Positions 10,368-21,600 of a stretch of 64,000 bases of DNA are shown here, piece after piece. The translations under genes and the position numbers were made by a program. The stretch covers positions 1-64,000 of the forward strand of contig JNDT01001935.1 in assembly GCA_000697055.1 (NCBI GenBank), given 5' to 3'. The DNA comes from Saksenaea vasiformis B4078. Taxonomy: Eukaryota; Mucoromycota; Mucoromycetes; Mucorales; Saksenaeaceae. Position 1 is the stretch's first letter, and each line of letters starts with the position of its first letter. A model generated the notes under the pieces. The model ran no database searches. It was not told the origin of the DNA and saw only the letters and a program-made list of their open reading frames with translations.

Positions 10368-11386
10368 GACGGTAGGAGATTGGTGGTTGAAATAAGGGAG
10401 GGGGGAGAGAGCGCTGAATGTTTTTTTGTTGTGGCCAGAGACCCGGATGCGACGTATATACTTTTTACTTGATTCCTTTCAACGAAAAGAAAAAAAAACT
10501 ACTTCCTTTTTTATAAAGAAAAATAAAAAAGAAGCAGACTTTTGCAAAAAAGTGAAAAAAAGAGTATGTTCCTAAAATGATGAAAAAATATCCACTTTAT
10601 AAAGGAAAAAAAACTTATTATTACAAAGTCAGTCAACTATTGGTACTGTTCCGCCATCATAAAAAAAATTGGTTTCGTATGGGTAATAAAAGAAAGCACA
10701 CCTCGTGTTTGTCTTTCGGTTAAAGCGGAACGTACTTCCGGACAGTATCTCATATTGACTGTATTTTTCTCACGGGACACTATCTGTCATTTTTGTAAAA
10801 AAACCTGTAGAGATCTCAATTTGCTATTGAATCTTATCTTATCGAGATGGGAATGGCGGCCTTTCAAGCGATTGGTTTGTAAACTGATGGTGTCAATCAT
10901 CAGTCCTGCGATTGGAAGATTCACCGATTACTTTTCAATCGCCGGTTCATTTAGCATATTGAGCCTCCACCATGCAAAAAGAAAAATCCATAGTAACCGC
11001 TGAAAAATTTTCCGATAGAATCTCTATCACAAACTGATGGCGTGATCGTTTCAACTCAGTTGAAGGCACCTAAAATAAATGACCTCTACGTCATGTTACA
11101 ACAAAATTAACCTTCGTTTTTTTTTTTCCCCTTTTGCAACATCTACAGAAACCATAGCAACCTATGATCAGCGATCCTAAGAAATATAGAAAGACGTAAC
11201 AACGCACCTCAATAGAGAATAGAAAACCGTATCCTATGTATACAGAAAGATCAAAGTACTGGCTTGTCATTAATAGGAGCAACTTTAAGCACACTTACTG
11301 ACGGAGTAACACAAGTTCTAACATGCCTTTTGATAGATGATTATGTTTATTAGTGATAAAGTAAGTAAGTGTAGATATCTATTCTA
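10368..11386. other. Permease promoter and kinase 3' flank
   Basis: No gene seen. AT-rich with poly-A runs near 10480-10620. It contains two copies of the phrase AAACTGATGG (about 10879 and 11032) and a tandem GATA site listed separately. Confidence 0.5.
10833..10844 (-). promoter_or_regulatory. Tandem GATA sites upstream of the permease
   Basis: Read on the permease strand, the sequence is CGATAAGATAAG, two overlapping GATAAG cores about 470 bases upstream of the ATG. Paired GATAAG sites are the usual binding sites of fungal nitrogen-regulating GATA factors, which control amino-acid permeases. Function here is inferred from position only. Confidence 0.4.
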
Positions 11387-13168
11387 TCAACAATAGGTAG
11401 AAGGACGGAGCATGGTTACTGGTAAAAAATAAAAATAAACAAATAAACAAATATGAATCTTACACGTAACACGACAACTAGACCCTTACCAGAATTAAAG
11501 TTGGCAAACGGATCTTGCTGTTCTTCGTCATCGGTAGCTGGTGGTGAAGGAAGTTCACCTCCTGGTAACTCGAAACTTCCACTGTCCTTGACGTCCTTAA
11601 AGTGAACAGCTTCAATCGCGTTGCCTTTTGTTGGAACAATAGGAGGTCGCATGTTCCGAAGAAGCGCAAAATTGACAGGTTTGAAAAAAGCATGAGATTT
11701 TAGTTCGCTTGCGCCTGCGCGAGCACCCAGTCGTTTGTGTTCGTTTTTGTGCAGTAGCTTTCGTATGCAAGATTTACATTGGCTGGACACGTCCGGTCCT
11801 TGATAATACGGGTTGGTGGAAAAATCGGGAAAGCTCAGGCTCTTGTTGAGAATCAAATCAAACGTATCGTCGCGAGAGACACCTTTAAACGGGGTCATAC
11901 CGTATAACATTTCGTATAACAAAATGCCCAATGTCCACCAATCAACTGTACTGGAATGGCCGTCGCCTTTAATAACTTCGGGTGCCAGATATTCTATATA
12001 TTTCTTTAGCACGATCTTTTTCTTCCTCAAAAAGGATCGGTTACCTTCCGTTCCGACAAAAGAATTTGTTCGCAGGTTCGTACATGAACGGGTATCTAAT
12101 AATGGTTTGTACTATTTGGTACGTACATGGTGGAATAAGGAAACAGGGTTCAAAAATATAGTTATATAAAAAAGGCGTGTCCACTTACTGAAAAGGGGGA
12201 ACTGGATCGTACAATGGTCGGCGGGCCAGCCACAGGCGACTGTATAGAAAGATCAAAGTCAGATAACATGAGATGTCCTGACTGGTGTAAAAGAATATCT
12301 AATTTTTTGATGTTTGGGTTTTCTGTTGGTCAGACAGCCGATATCTCGTTGCTTACGCAGTTGGAGAAACGTTACTTTCTGGTTTAAGATCGCGAAACAC
12401 AATCCCCATCAAATGCAAGTATTCAAGGGCGGCCACGACTTCTGCTGCATAAAATCGTGCCTCGTGCTCTTTCAGTACTCTTCCTGGTCTTTGTTGCAGG
12501 GCTTTCAAACATAAAAAAGAAAAAAGGAGTCAATGCACGTTCCAAAATAGGACGCATATCTTGGTTTCTTTTTTACCTCGAAAGAATTCACCACCTACGC
12601 AGAATTCGAGGCAAAAGTACAAGTAGTCTTTGCATTGAAACGAATGATAGAGGGGTACAATGAAGGGATGATTTGCTGTGGCCAAGATTGATTGTTCAGA
12701 AATGGCACGTTTAATCTTGTTTCGCTTAATCATTTCCTTTTTCGATAAAACTAGAGAGAAAATCAAATAAGTTCATTACGATTTGCAGTTGTTGATCTGG
12801 ATACCTTTCAAAGCATACAGTTGACCTGATGCTTTCTCTTTAACCAGGTACACCTTGCCAACATCACCTCGTCCAAGTAATCGGATTTTGGTAAAATTAT
12901 CCGGTCCAACTTCAGCACCTTGTTTCTGCACTGTGTAAGAGGAAGACGTGGGTGGCAATGGTGTTGACGATGACTGTATCGATGGTGGTTGCTTAAAATA
13001 GACGTTAGCGTCGGGTGTCGAAACGACTCTTCGCAAGGAATGTGGTGGACTAAGTAACATGTCTGAAGATGATTGCAGTTGAGGGTGAGAGGTGAATGAG
13101 GCCATTTTGTTTGGTTGGTAACAAGGAGAAGGAGATGAAGGAGCGTACGGAGATGAGACCATTGTCAT
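11387..13168 (-). CDS. NRC-2/Fpk1-type AGC protein kinase
   Basis: A Ser/Thr kinase of the group containing Neurospora NRC-2 and yeast flippase kinases Fpk1/2, which activate phospholipid flippases and affect polarity. Seven exons: 13168-12805, 12750-12577, 12501-12376, 12298-12189, 12111-12045, 11993-11490 and 11418-11387, giving 458 aa. The ~95-aa N-terminus is Ser/Pro-rich and shorter than in ascomycetes. The kinase shows GRGDVGKVY, the ATP-binding Lys at 121, FRDLKPEN (215-222) and DFD (235-237) in place of DFG. DFD is typical of this group, as is the insert ending in [11 protein letters not shown] before APEV. It ends with an AGC tail containing DPFANFNS. The last exon is only 32 nt. Tail exon and exon 5 borders were chosen by frame. 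Confidence 0.92.
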
Positions 13169-13694
13169 TGCATCAAGAAAGAAAAAAAAAAGATAAAAAA
13201 AGGACCAATTCAGAATAGTTTAATTTGATTTGTCTAAGGTTGCACATGGCTACCATTTCAGTCCCCTTACCCACATTTCATTCTGGGAACTTGCCAACCA
13301 CTTACCCGCTGCGCAGTCTGAATAGTAGCGTTTCGCTGCTGGTTAGGTTTTGCACGGTAGAACATGATGAGCTGTCGTTGGTAATTTGCTTCAAACTCCT
13401 TCCCCTCGCACCAGCCAGTGCCCGCGAGATTAGCGTCCGCGAGGTTAACGGATCCGACGCTAATGGCTATGACTTGTCCCTAGCACACTTTATCCCGACC
13501 TTCCCATAGATGGCATCACCATAAACAATGAACTGCCTATTATCATTCCTACATAACTGACATGATCCTCTTACTACTTCATTTCATTTCTTTTTTCCTT
13601 TCCAAAGATATTGTTTTATTTTCTATTCCTGTACTCGATTGGTTAAAAAAATGATTCTGCTTTCTGAAATCAAAAAAATTGCTCCGTGACTTTT
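13169..13694. other. Kinase promoter and DUF4604 3' flank
   Basis: No gene supported. A 94-codon frame on the plus strand (13225-13509) has no recognisable family. Poly-A/T tracts flank both ends. Confidence 0.5.
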
Positions 13695-14201
13695 TTAATC
13701 TTCAAACGACAGAGAGGTCACCGCTGGTTTCTTCCCCTTTTTTGACTTCTTCTTGGTTTTAACAACCTCATCGCCATCACGCGTTTTCCGTTTTGCCGAC
13801 TCTTCTGTCGTTTTTTTCTTGCGTGCTCGGAACAGTAACCGTCCATTTTCGTCTACAGCAGGTCGATTATCTTCCTCTTCCTCTTTCTCCTTGTCTTCTT
13901 CTTTTTCCTCTTCGTCTTTTGCTGAATCCGTGTGAATTTCTAACGTCGCATATTAAATGGGAGCGAACAATTGGTGAACAAAAGAATTACCTTTTCCTTG
14001 GTCGTCCAGAGCCACTACTTGAGCTCCTTCGAGTTCGTCATAATCATCGTCATCTTGTCCATCGACGTAATCGTAGAACTTTTGCATAGACTTTTTCTTG
14101 TCTTCCTGCTTTTCTTTCAATTTTGCAAGAAAAGGAGGTTCTTTGTGAACATAAGAGATGCCTTTCGAAAGTTGATGGGGCGTTAATTCTTTGGGAGCCA
14201 T
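13695..14201 (-). CDS. DUF4604 / KIAA1143-like small charged protein
   Basis: A 151-aa protein from two exons: 14201-13991 and 13939-13695. The N-terminus has the family core: ISYVHKEPPFLAKLKE at about residues 16-31. The middle is very acidic and Lys/Glu-rich. The C-terminal part holds LLFRARKKK and a Lys-rich tail ending in TSLSFED, matching the LSF-acidic ending seen in animal KIAA1143 proteins. The molecular function of this conserved nuclear-type family is not known. The gene is divergent from Nop16 with a 364-bp shared upstream region. Confidence 0.85.
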
Positions 14202-14565
14202 GATCGATTGCGTTGGGTATGCAGCGTTCAAAAGGATCCAAAATTGGGAAATGTTCAATTTTGTGACTAACTGTTTCGTGCAGCCTTTCCCTCAACGCTC
14301 AGACAAACCCCACGCTAAAATTCCCTCATGGTATTATCGGTCCGACCTAACCGATCTGTAAGTAGGATCCTTTTTAACGCTATATGCGGTTTGGCATGTA
14401 AAGTACTAGAGAAATTGTTCATACACAGGGCACAGCGCTCGACGAAAAGAGGATGAATATCCTAAGATTTTCGCCGTCTCACTGCCTGAAAAGCCACTGC
14501 TTGACCTTTTGTTTCCAAAAGCGTCACATCCACTTTTTTCTTCCTCTTTTCTTGAACTCTTCAGT
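14202..14565. promoter_or_regulatory. Shared divergent promoter, DUF4604 / Nop16
   Basis: The two start codons face away from each other across 364 bases, so this stretch must serve both genes. No TATA box or named element could be assigned with confidence. Pyrimidine-rich blocks lie just before the Nop16 ATG (14525-14560). Confidence 0.55.
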
Positions 14566-15362
14566 ATGGCTACACCTCAAAAGAGAAGAACACAACGAGT
14601 TGGAAAGAAGAACACACGGAAAACTGCTAATAAGCATCTGAAAAAAGTTGTGATCAAGGTAATGACATGTGGATCCAACGATGTTTTGTATTAATGAGAT
14701 CATGTCAGAGCAACAAAATCATCAGAGACAACTGGGATAAGACACAAACACTTCGGCAAAAGTAAGGAAAACTACTTGTTGGTTGTATCTTTGTTTGTTC
14801 TTACTTGCCTCTAAGTTATGAACGTCTTGGTTTGCTAACGTCGCTCAACGGTGTATCGGGTGGTCGGGAAAAATTGGTACCTCCTCCAAAGACCGAGGAA
14901 ATGGATACGCAAGAAGGACAAGATCTCAAAGAATTAACCGAGGAAGAGATCGAAAAAGTTAAAAAGTCATTAAAGCCTGGTGAAGGTTTGATCCAGCGTG
15001 ACGACGAAGGCAATGTCATCCGGATCATTGTCGGTGAAGCAAAGACACACGATGAAATTCTGGATGAGGAAGTACCAGTAGTAGAGGCAAAAACAGATGT
15101 TGTACGAGGTAAGGAATATAAAGAGAAAGGGAATGCAGATAATACTCATGGTTTGTTTTGTCCAGCTCTTGAGGCCCGTGCGGCTTGTGCTATCAAGCGT
15201 GAGAAACATCAGAGTGAATATGAACAAGATTGGATAGCCCAATTGATTGAAAAACACGGTGACGACTATGAAGCCATGTTCTGGGACAAGAAGCTCAATC
15301 CATACCAGCAAACAGCGAAGCAATTGAAGAGAAAGTGCCAGAAATATAAACAGAGTCATTAG
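14566..15362 (+). CDS. nop16: Nop16 ribosome biogenesis protein
   Basis: A nucleolar protein of the 60S pre-ribosome. Four exons: 14566-14658, 14709-14761, 14816-15108 and 15166-15362, giving 211 aa. The basic N-terminus (many Lys/Arg) fits nucleolar targeting. The family core is present: NWDKTQTLRQNYERLGL near residues 38-54, then an acidic middle, and the C-terminal block from ALEARAA to WIAQLIEKHGDDYEAMFWD and NPYQQTAKQLKRK. Length matches the family. The start was taken from the first ATG of the basic N-terminus. The gene converges on the giant Sel1 gene with about 260 bases between the stops. Confidence 0.93.
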
Positions 15363-15622
15363 ACATCTCATTCATCCTTTATCTTTTCCCCCTTTATCAT
15401 CGCATCCTTCCCATAAACTCGTGAGTATGAAATAGTGCATTTCTTAAATATACAGTCCTGCTTTTTTTTTTTTTGATATGGTGATCACTATAAGTTGACC
15501 GTTTATGTGTATGATACGTACTTGGCAAGATGTATTTTTCTAGAATTCGAACGATATTTTTTATTATTGGATGTATTATAAGCAGTATATTAGTGCCAAA
15601 CGGTACAGAGAAACTCTTTAAG

Positions 15623-18600
15623 CTACGAATCAGACTCGGGCAGCGGGGCTTCATCGGATCTACATTCCTGTTGAGGCGCACAATTCGAGATGGCGTAGGA
15701 GAGACCACATTTCGAGATGGCGTAGCTGAGACCTTGTTCGGCTGCTTTACGATACCATTTCTTTGCTTTCCAATAGCTTTGAGTTACACCGTCTCCATTT
15801 ATATACGCATCGCCAAGAGCAGCTTGTGCGCGTTTATCGCCTTCTTCTGCAGCTTTTTTGAAGCATTCAAATGATTTCACAGGATCTTTCTCTACGCCCT
15901 TTCCTTTTCGATACGCAAATCCAAGGCGTCTTTGTGCGTAGACATCTCCCTGCTCGGCTGACTTTGTATACCATCGAACTGCTTCAACGTCATTATGCTT
16001 CGTGCCACGTCCTAGCTTGTAGGCATCTCCTAGTTGGGCTTGCGCCTTAGCATCATTTTGTTCAGCCGCCTTCTGAAAGTATTCAAACGACTTGTCGATA
16101 TCTTTAGCAACGCCCTTGCCCAACTTGTACGCAAGTCCAGTCTTCATTTGTGCATGCGGGTTACCCTCGTTCGCTGCCTCTAAATACCAGGCGAATGCCT
16201 GCTTATAGTCTTGCTCTACACCCTTTCCATTTTGGAACGCATAGCCAAGAGCGATCTTTGACTGGACATCGCCTTGCTCTGCCGCCTTTGCAAACCATAT
16301 TGCGGCTTCGGCTTCATCCACAGGCACTCCTCTCCCTTCTCGGTAGGCAAATCCGAGGCTTCTTTGTGCCTGAATATTGTTGTCCTTTGCTGCCTTCAGG
16401 TAACATTGAAATGCCTCTCTTTCATCTGCAGTTACGCCCTTTCCGTGTCTGTAGGCATATCCCATACATGCAAGGGCTTCTACATCGTTTTGCTCCGCTG
16501 CTCTCTTAAACCATTCGGCCGATCCAACATCGTTTTGATCTACTCCTTCCCCGTCTCTGTAAGCGTAGCCGACCCGAGTTTGAGCATATGTATAATGCTG
16601 ATGGGCCGATTTCTCGTACCATTCAAATGCCTTGCTAGCATCCCGTTCGATGCCGTTTCCTGCACGGTATGCATCGCCAACACACGCTTGCGCCTCGGCA
16701 TCATTTTGCTTTGCTGCTTCTTGAAACCATTTGAATGATTCCGCATAATCTTGACCAATGCCTTCCCCGTCTCTATATGCGTATCCAACTCTTCTTTGTG
16801 CATATATGTTGTTCTGGCCAGCCGATTTCATGTAGCAGTCGAACGCCTTTTCATAGTCTTGGGTCACGCCACTGCCACCTCGATATGCGTCGCCTGTACA
16901 CGCCTGTGCATCTGCATCATTTTCTTTCGCAGCCTTCTGAAACCAATTGAACGCCTCAGTATGGTCTACATCAACGCCGTTGCCATCGCGGTACGCGTAT
17001 CCAACTTTGATTTGCGCATAGACGTAGTTCTGATTAGCAGATCTTTGATACCACTCAAACGCCTTGGAAGGATCTGGCTCTACGCCACGACCAGAGCTAA
17101 ATGCATCGCCAACACAAGCTTGCGCCTCAGCATCGTTCTGTTCTGCTGCTTTCGTGAACCAATCAAGGGATTGAGCGTAGTCCGTTTCAACGCCGTCCCC
17201 GTCTCGGTAAGCGTATCCAACTTTCCTTTGCGCGTAGCTATGGTTTTGTTCGGCAGATAGTTTATACATTCCAAATGCCTTGGCATAATCTTGGTTTACA
17301 CCGTTCCCACTTTGATAGGCATCACCGACGCATGCTTGAGCTTCAGCATCGTTCTTTTCAGCAGCCTTTTCAAACCACTTTAACGATTGAACGTCGTCGT
17401 GGCAAACACCGATGCCATCTCGATATGCATATCCGAGCTGCTTTTGTGCGTACATGTAGTCTTGATCTGCGGATTTTTCGTACCACTCAAATGCTTTGGA
17501 AGGATCTTTATGTACACCGTGACCAAAACTGAACGCATCACCAACGCAGGCCTGCGCCTCAGCGTCGTTTTGTTTTGCTGCTTTTTGGAACCATGCAAAC
17601 GATTGTGAGTAATCTTGGCTGACGCCTTCGCCGTTCTTGTACGCATATCCCGTTCGCCTTTGAGCATAGGCGTGATCCTGTTGAGCGGATTTATTGTACC
17701 AATGAAAGGCTTGCTCAAGGTCTTGTTCCACCCCACTTCCGCTTCTATAGGCATCGCCAACGTACGCCTGCGCTTCAGCATCATTTTGCTTAGCTGCTTT
17801 TATATACCACCTGGTCGACTCCACTATGTTCTCGTCTTGATACGCCGCGCCGAGCTGCTTTTGAGAATAAAGAAAGTTCTGTTCGGCTGATCTCTTGTAC
17901 CAATCGCGAGCCGTATCAAGGTTTTGTTGTACACCGAGTCCAGCCTTGTACGCGTCGGCCACATATGCCTGTGCTTCCGCATCGTTTTGTTTGGCAGCTT
18001 TCTCGAGCCATTGTAACGATTCTGAAAAGTCTTTGCCGACGCCTTCACCATCTCGATACGCGCATCCAACTTTTCTTTGCGCATAAACGTGATTCTGCTC
18101 TGCAGATATTTTGTACGACTCAAATGCTTTGGCATAGTCTTTCTCTACGCCGTATCCTTTTTGGTATGCGTCGCCAACACAAGCTTGTGCTTCAGCATCA
18201 TTCTTTTTAGCCGCCTCCTCGAACCACTTAAACGATTCAACAGGATTCTGTGAAACACCTTTACCATCTCTGTAGGCATAACCAAGTTGCAATTGAGCGT
18301 ATGTATGGCCTTGCTTTGCAGATTTCTCGTAGCAGTTGAGCGCTTTGGTATAATCTTGGTTTACACCTTGGCCAATACTGTAAGCGTCACCAATAGATGC
18401 TTGTGCCTCTGCGTCGTTCTTCTCCGCCGCTTTCGCAAACCACTCGAACGATTGTGCGTAATCATGACCGACTCCTTCGCCGTCTCTGTATGCGCATCCG
18501 ACTCTTCTTTGGGCATAGCAGTGGTGCTGTTCAGCAGATTTCTTGTACCATTCGAAAGCTTTTTCATAATCCTGGCTAACGCCATATCCACCTCTGTACG

Positions 18601-21600
18601 CGTCACCAATGCATGCTTGTGCTTCAGCATCATTTTTTTTAGCTGCTTTTTCGAACCACTTGAACGATTGTTCAAGGTTCTTTTCAACACCTTGGCCATC
18701 ACGGTATGCATAGCCAACTCGTGTCTGGGCATAGACGTAGTGTTGACGCGCCGATTTATTATACCAGTTGAAGGCTGCGTCGTAATCTTGCTGCACACCC
18801 TGTCCTGCTCTGTATGCGTCACCAATACAAGCTTGTGCCTCTGCATCGTTCTGTTCTGCTGCTTTTTTAAACCACTCAAATGATTGCGCGTAGTCCTGAC
18901 TGACGCCTTCTCCATCTCTATAAGCGTACCCAAGTTTTCTTTGAGCATAGGCATTGTCCTTTTCTGCTGACTTCTTGTAACATTCAAAGGCAACTTTGTA
19001 ATCTTCCTTGCTACGGTCTCTGGCTATATACACGTCGCCAATACATGCTTGCGCTTCAGCGTCGTTTCTATCAGCCGCCTTTTGGAACCATTTGAGCGAT
19101 TCTTCATGGTTTTTTTCAACGCCTTTGCCGTCTTTGTAAGCATATCCCAGTCGCATCTGTGCATGAGCATATTCCTGGCGAGCGGACTTATTGTACCAGT
19201 TGAACGCTTGTTTATCATCTGGTTCTACGCCGCGACCAATCCTGTAAGCATCACCAATAGATGCTTGTGCTTCAGCATCATTTTGTTCCGCAGCTTTTTT
19301 AAACCACTCAAACGATTGTGCGTAATCCTGACTGACTCCTTCGCCGTCTCTGTATGCGCATCCGACTCTTCTTTGGGCATAGCAGTGGTTCTGTTCAGCA
19401 GATTTCTTGTACCATTCGAACGCCTTTTCGTAATCCTGACTAACGCCGTTTCCACCTCGGTATGCGTCACCGACACATGCTTGTGCTTCAGCATCATTCT
19501 TTTCAGCTGCTTCTTCGAACCACTTGAACGATTGTCCAAAGTCCCGATCAACGCCTTGACCTTCGCGATATGCATGGCCAAGCCGTGTCTGAGCATAGGT
19601 GCACTCCTGATGTGCTGATTTGCTATACCACTCGAAAGCTGCGGTATAGTCTTGCTTTACACCCTGTCCTACTCTATATGCATCACCAATGTAAGCTTGT
19701 GCCTCGGCATCGTTCTTTTCTGCTGCTTTCGTGAACCATTCGACGGATTGTGCGAAGTCCTGGGAGACACCTTCACCATCTCTATAGGCACATCCGACTT
19801 TTCTTTGAGCGTAGGCGTGATTTTGCTCTGCAGACTTCATGTACCATTCAAAGGCATTTTCGTAATCTTTCGAGCTACGGTCTCGAGTTTGGTAAACGTC
19901 GCCAATGCACGCTTGCGCTTCAGCATCGTTTTTTTCGGCTGCCTTTTGAAACCAGTCGAACGATTGTCCAAGGTCCTTTTCGATGCCTTTGCCGTCTTTG
20001 TAAGCATGGCCCAGTCGCATCTGTGCATAAGCATATTCCTGGCGAGCGGACTTATTGTACCAGTTGAATGCTTGTTTATCATCTGGTTCTACGCCGCGAC
20101 CAATCCTGTAAGCATCACCAATAGATGCTTGTGCCTCTGCATCATTTTGTTCCGCAGCTTTTTTAAACCACTCGAACGATTGCGCGTAATCCTGACCGAC
20201 TCCTTCGCCGTCTCTGTATGCGCATCCGACTCTTCTTTGTGCATAGCAGTGGTTCTGTTCAGCAGATTTCTTGTACCATTCGAAAGCTATTTCATAATCC
20301 TGGCTAACGCCATATCCACCTCTGTACGCGTCACCAATGCATGCCTGTGCTTCAGCATCATTTTTTTCAGCTGCTTTTTCGAAGCAATTGAACGATTTTG
20401 CAAAGTCCTGTTCAACACCTTGGCCATCTCTGTAGGCCTGGCCCACGCGCACTTGTGCATAGACATGATCCTGATGCGCAGACCTGCTATACCATTCGAA
20501 CGCTTGCTGGTGATCTTGTTTTATACCTTGACCAATGCTGTAAGCGTCACCAATAGATGCCTGTGCCTCTGCGTCGTTCTTCTCCGCCGCTTTCGCAAAC
20601 CACTCGAAGGATTGTGCGTAATCCTGACTGACTCCTTCGCCGTCCCTGTACGCGCATCCGACTCTCCTTTGGGCATAGCAATGGTTCTGTTCAGCGGACT
20701 TCTTGTACCATTCGAAAGCCTTTTCATAATCTCGGCTAACGCCATCTCCACCCCGGTACGCGTCACCAACGCATGCTTGTGCTTCAGCATCATTTTTCTC
20801 AGCTGCTTTTTCAAACCATTTGAATGATTCAGCAGAATTGCGTTCAACGCCTTCACCGTCTTTGTATGCATAACCGACTTTTCTCTGCGCATAAACATAG
20901 TCTTGCTCTGCGGATTTCTTATACCACTCAAATGCTTTTGTGGAGTCCTTGTCTGTGCCGGTTCCTGAACTGTATGCATCACCAACACAAGCTTGTGCCT
21001 CGGCGTCGTTTTGTTTTGCGGCTTTCTCGAACCATCCGAAGGACTCCGAGTAATTTATACCGACACCCTTGCCATCTTTATATGCGTATCCAACTTTTCG
21101 CTGAGCATACGCATAATCTTGTTCTGCGGACTTTTTGTACCAGTTAAAGGCATTTTTGTAATCTTTCTCGGCACCATTTCCAGTCTGGTATGCATTTCCA
21201 ACACAGGCTTGCGCCTCGGCATCATTCTTTTTAGCCGCCTCCTCGAACCATTTAAATGATTTAGCAACATCCTGGGGAACGCCTTTACCGTCCCTGTAGG
21301 CACAACCAAGTTGCAATTGAGCGTATGTATGGCCTTGCTTTGCAGATTTTTCGTAGAAACCGATCGCTTGCTTGTAATCTTGTTTTACACCTTGACCAAT
21401 TCTGTAAGCGTCACCAATAGATGCCTGTGCCTCTGCGTCGTTCTGTTCCGCCGCTTTCTCAAACCACTCAAGCGATTGTGCGTAATCCTGACCGACTCCT
21501 TCACCATCTCGATATGCAAATCCGACTCTCGTTTGCGCGTAGCTGTGATTCTGTTCAGCAGATTTCTTGTGCCATTCGAACGCCTTTTCATAATCTTGCT

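Noticed and set aside
19652..20827. A 391-codon plus-strand frame, with many similar ones at 16-26 kb
   Set aside because: It is the antisense of the Sel1 repeats. The same short pattern recurs every 216 bases, and it shows only the reverse reading of the repeat codons.
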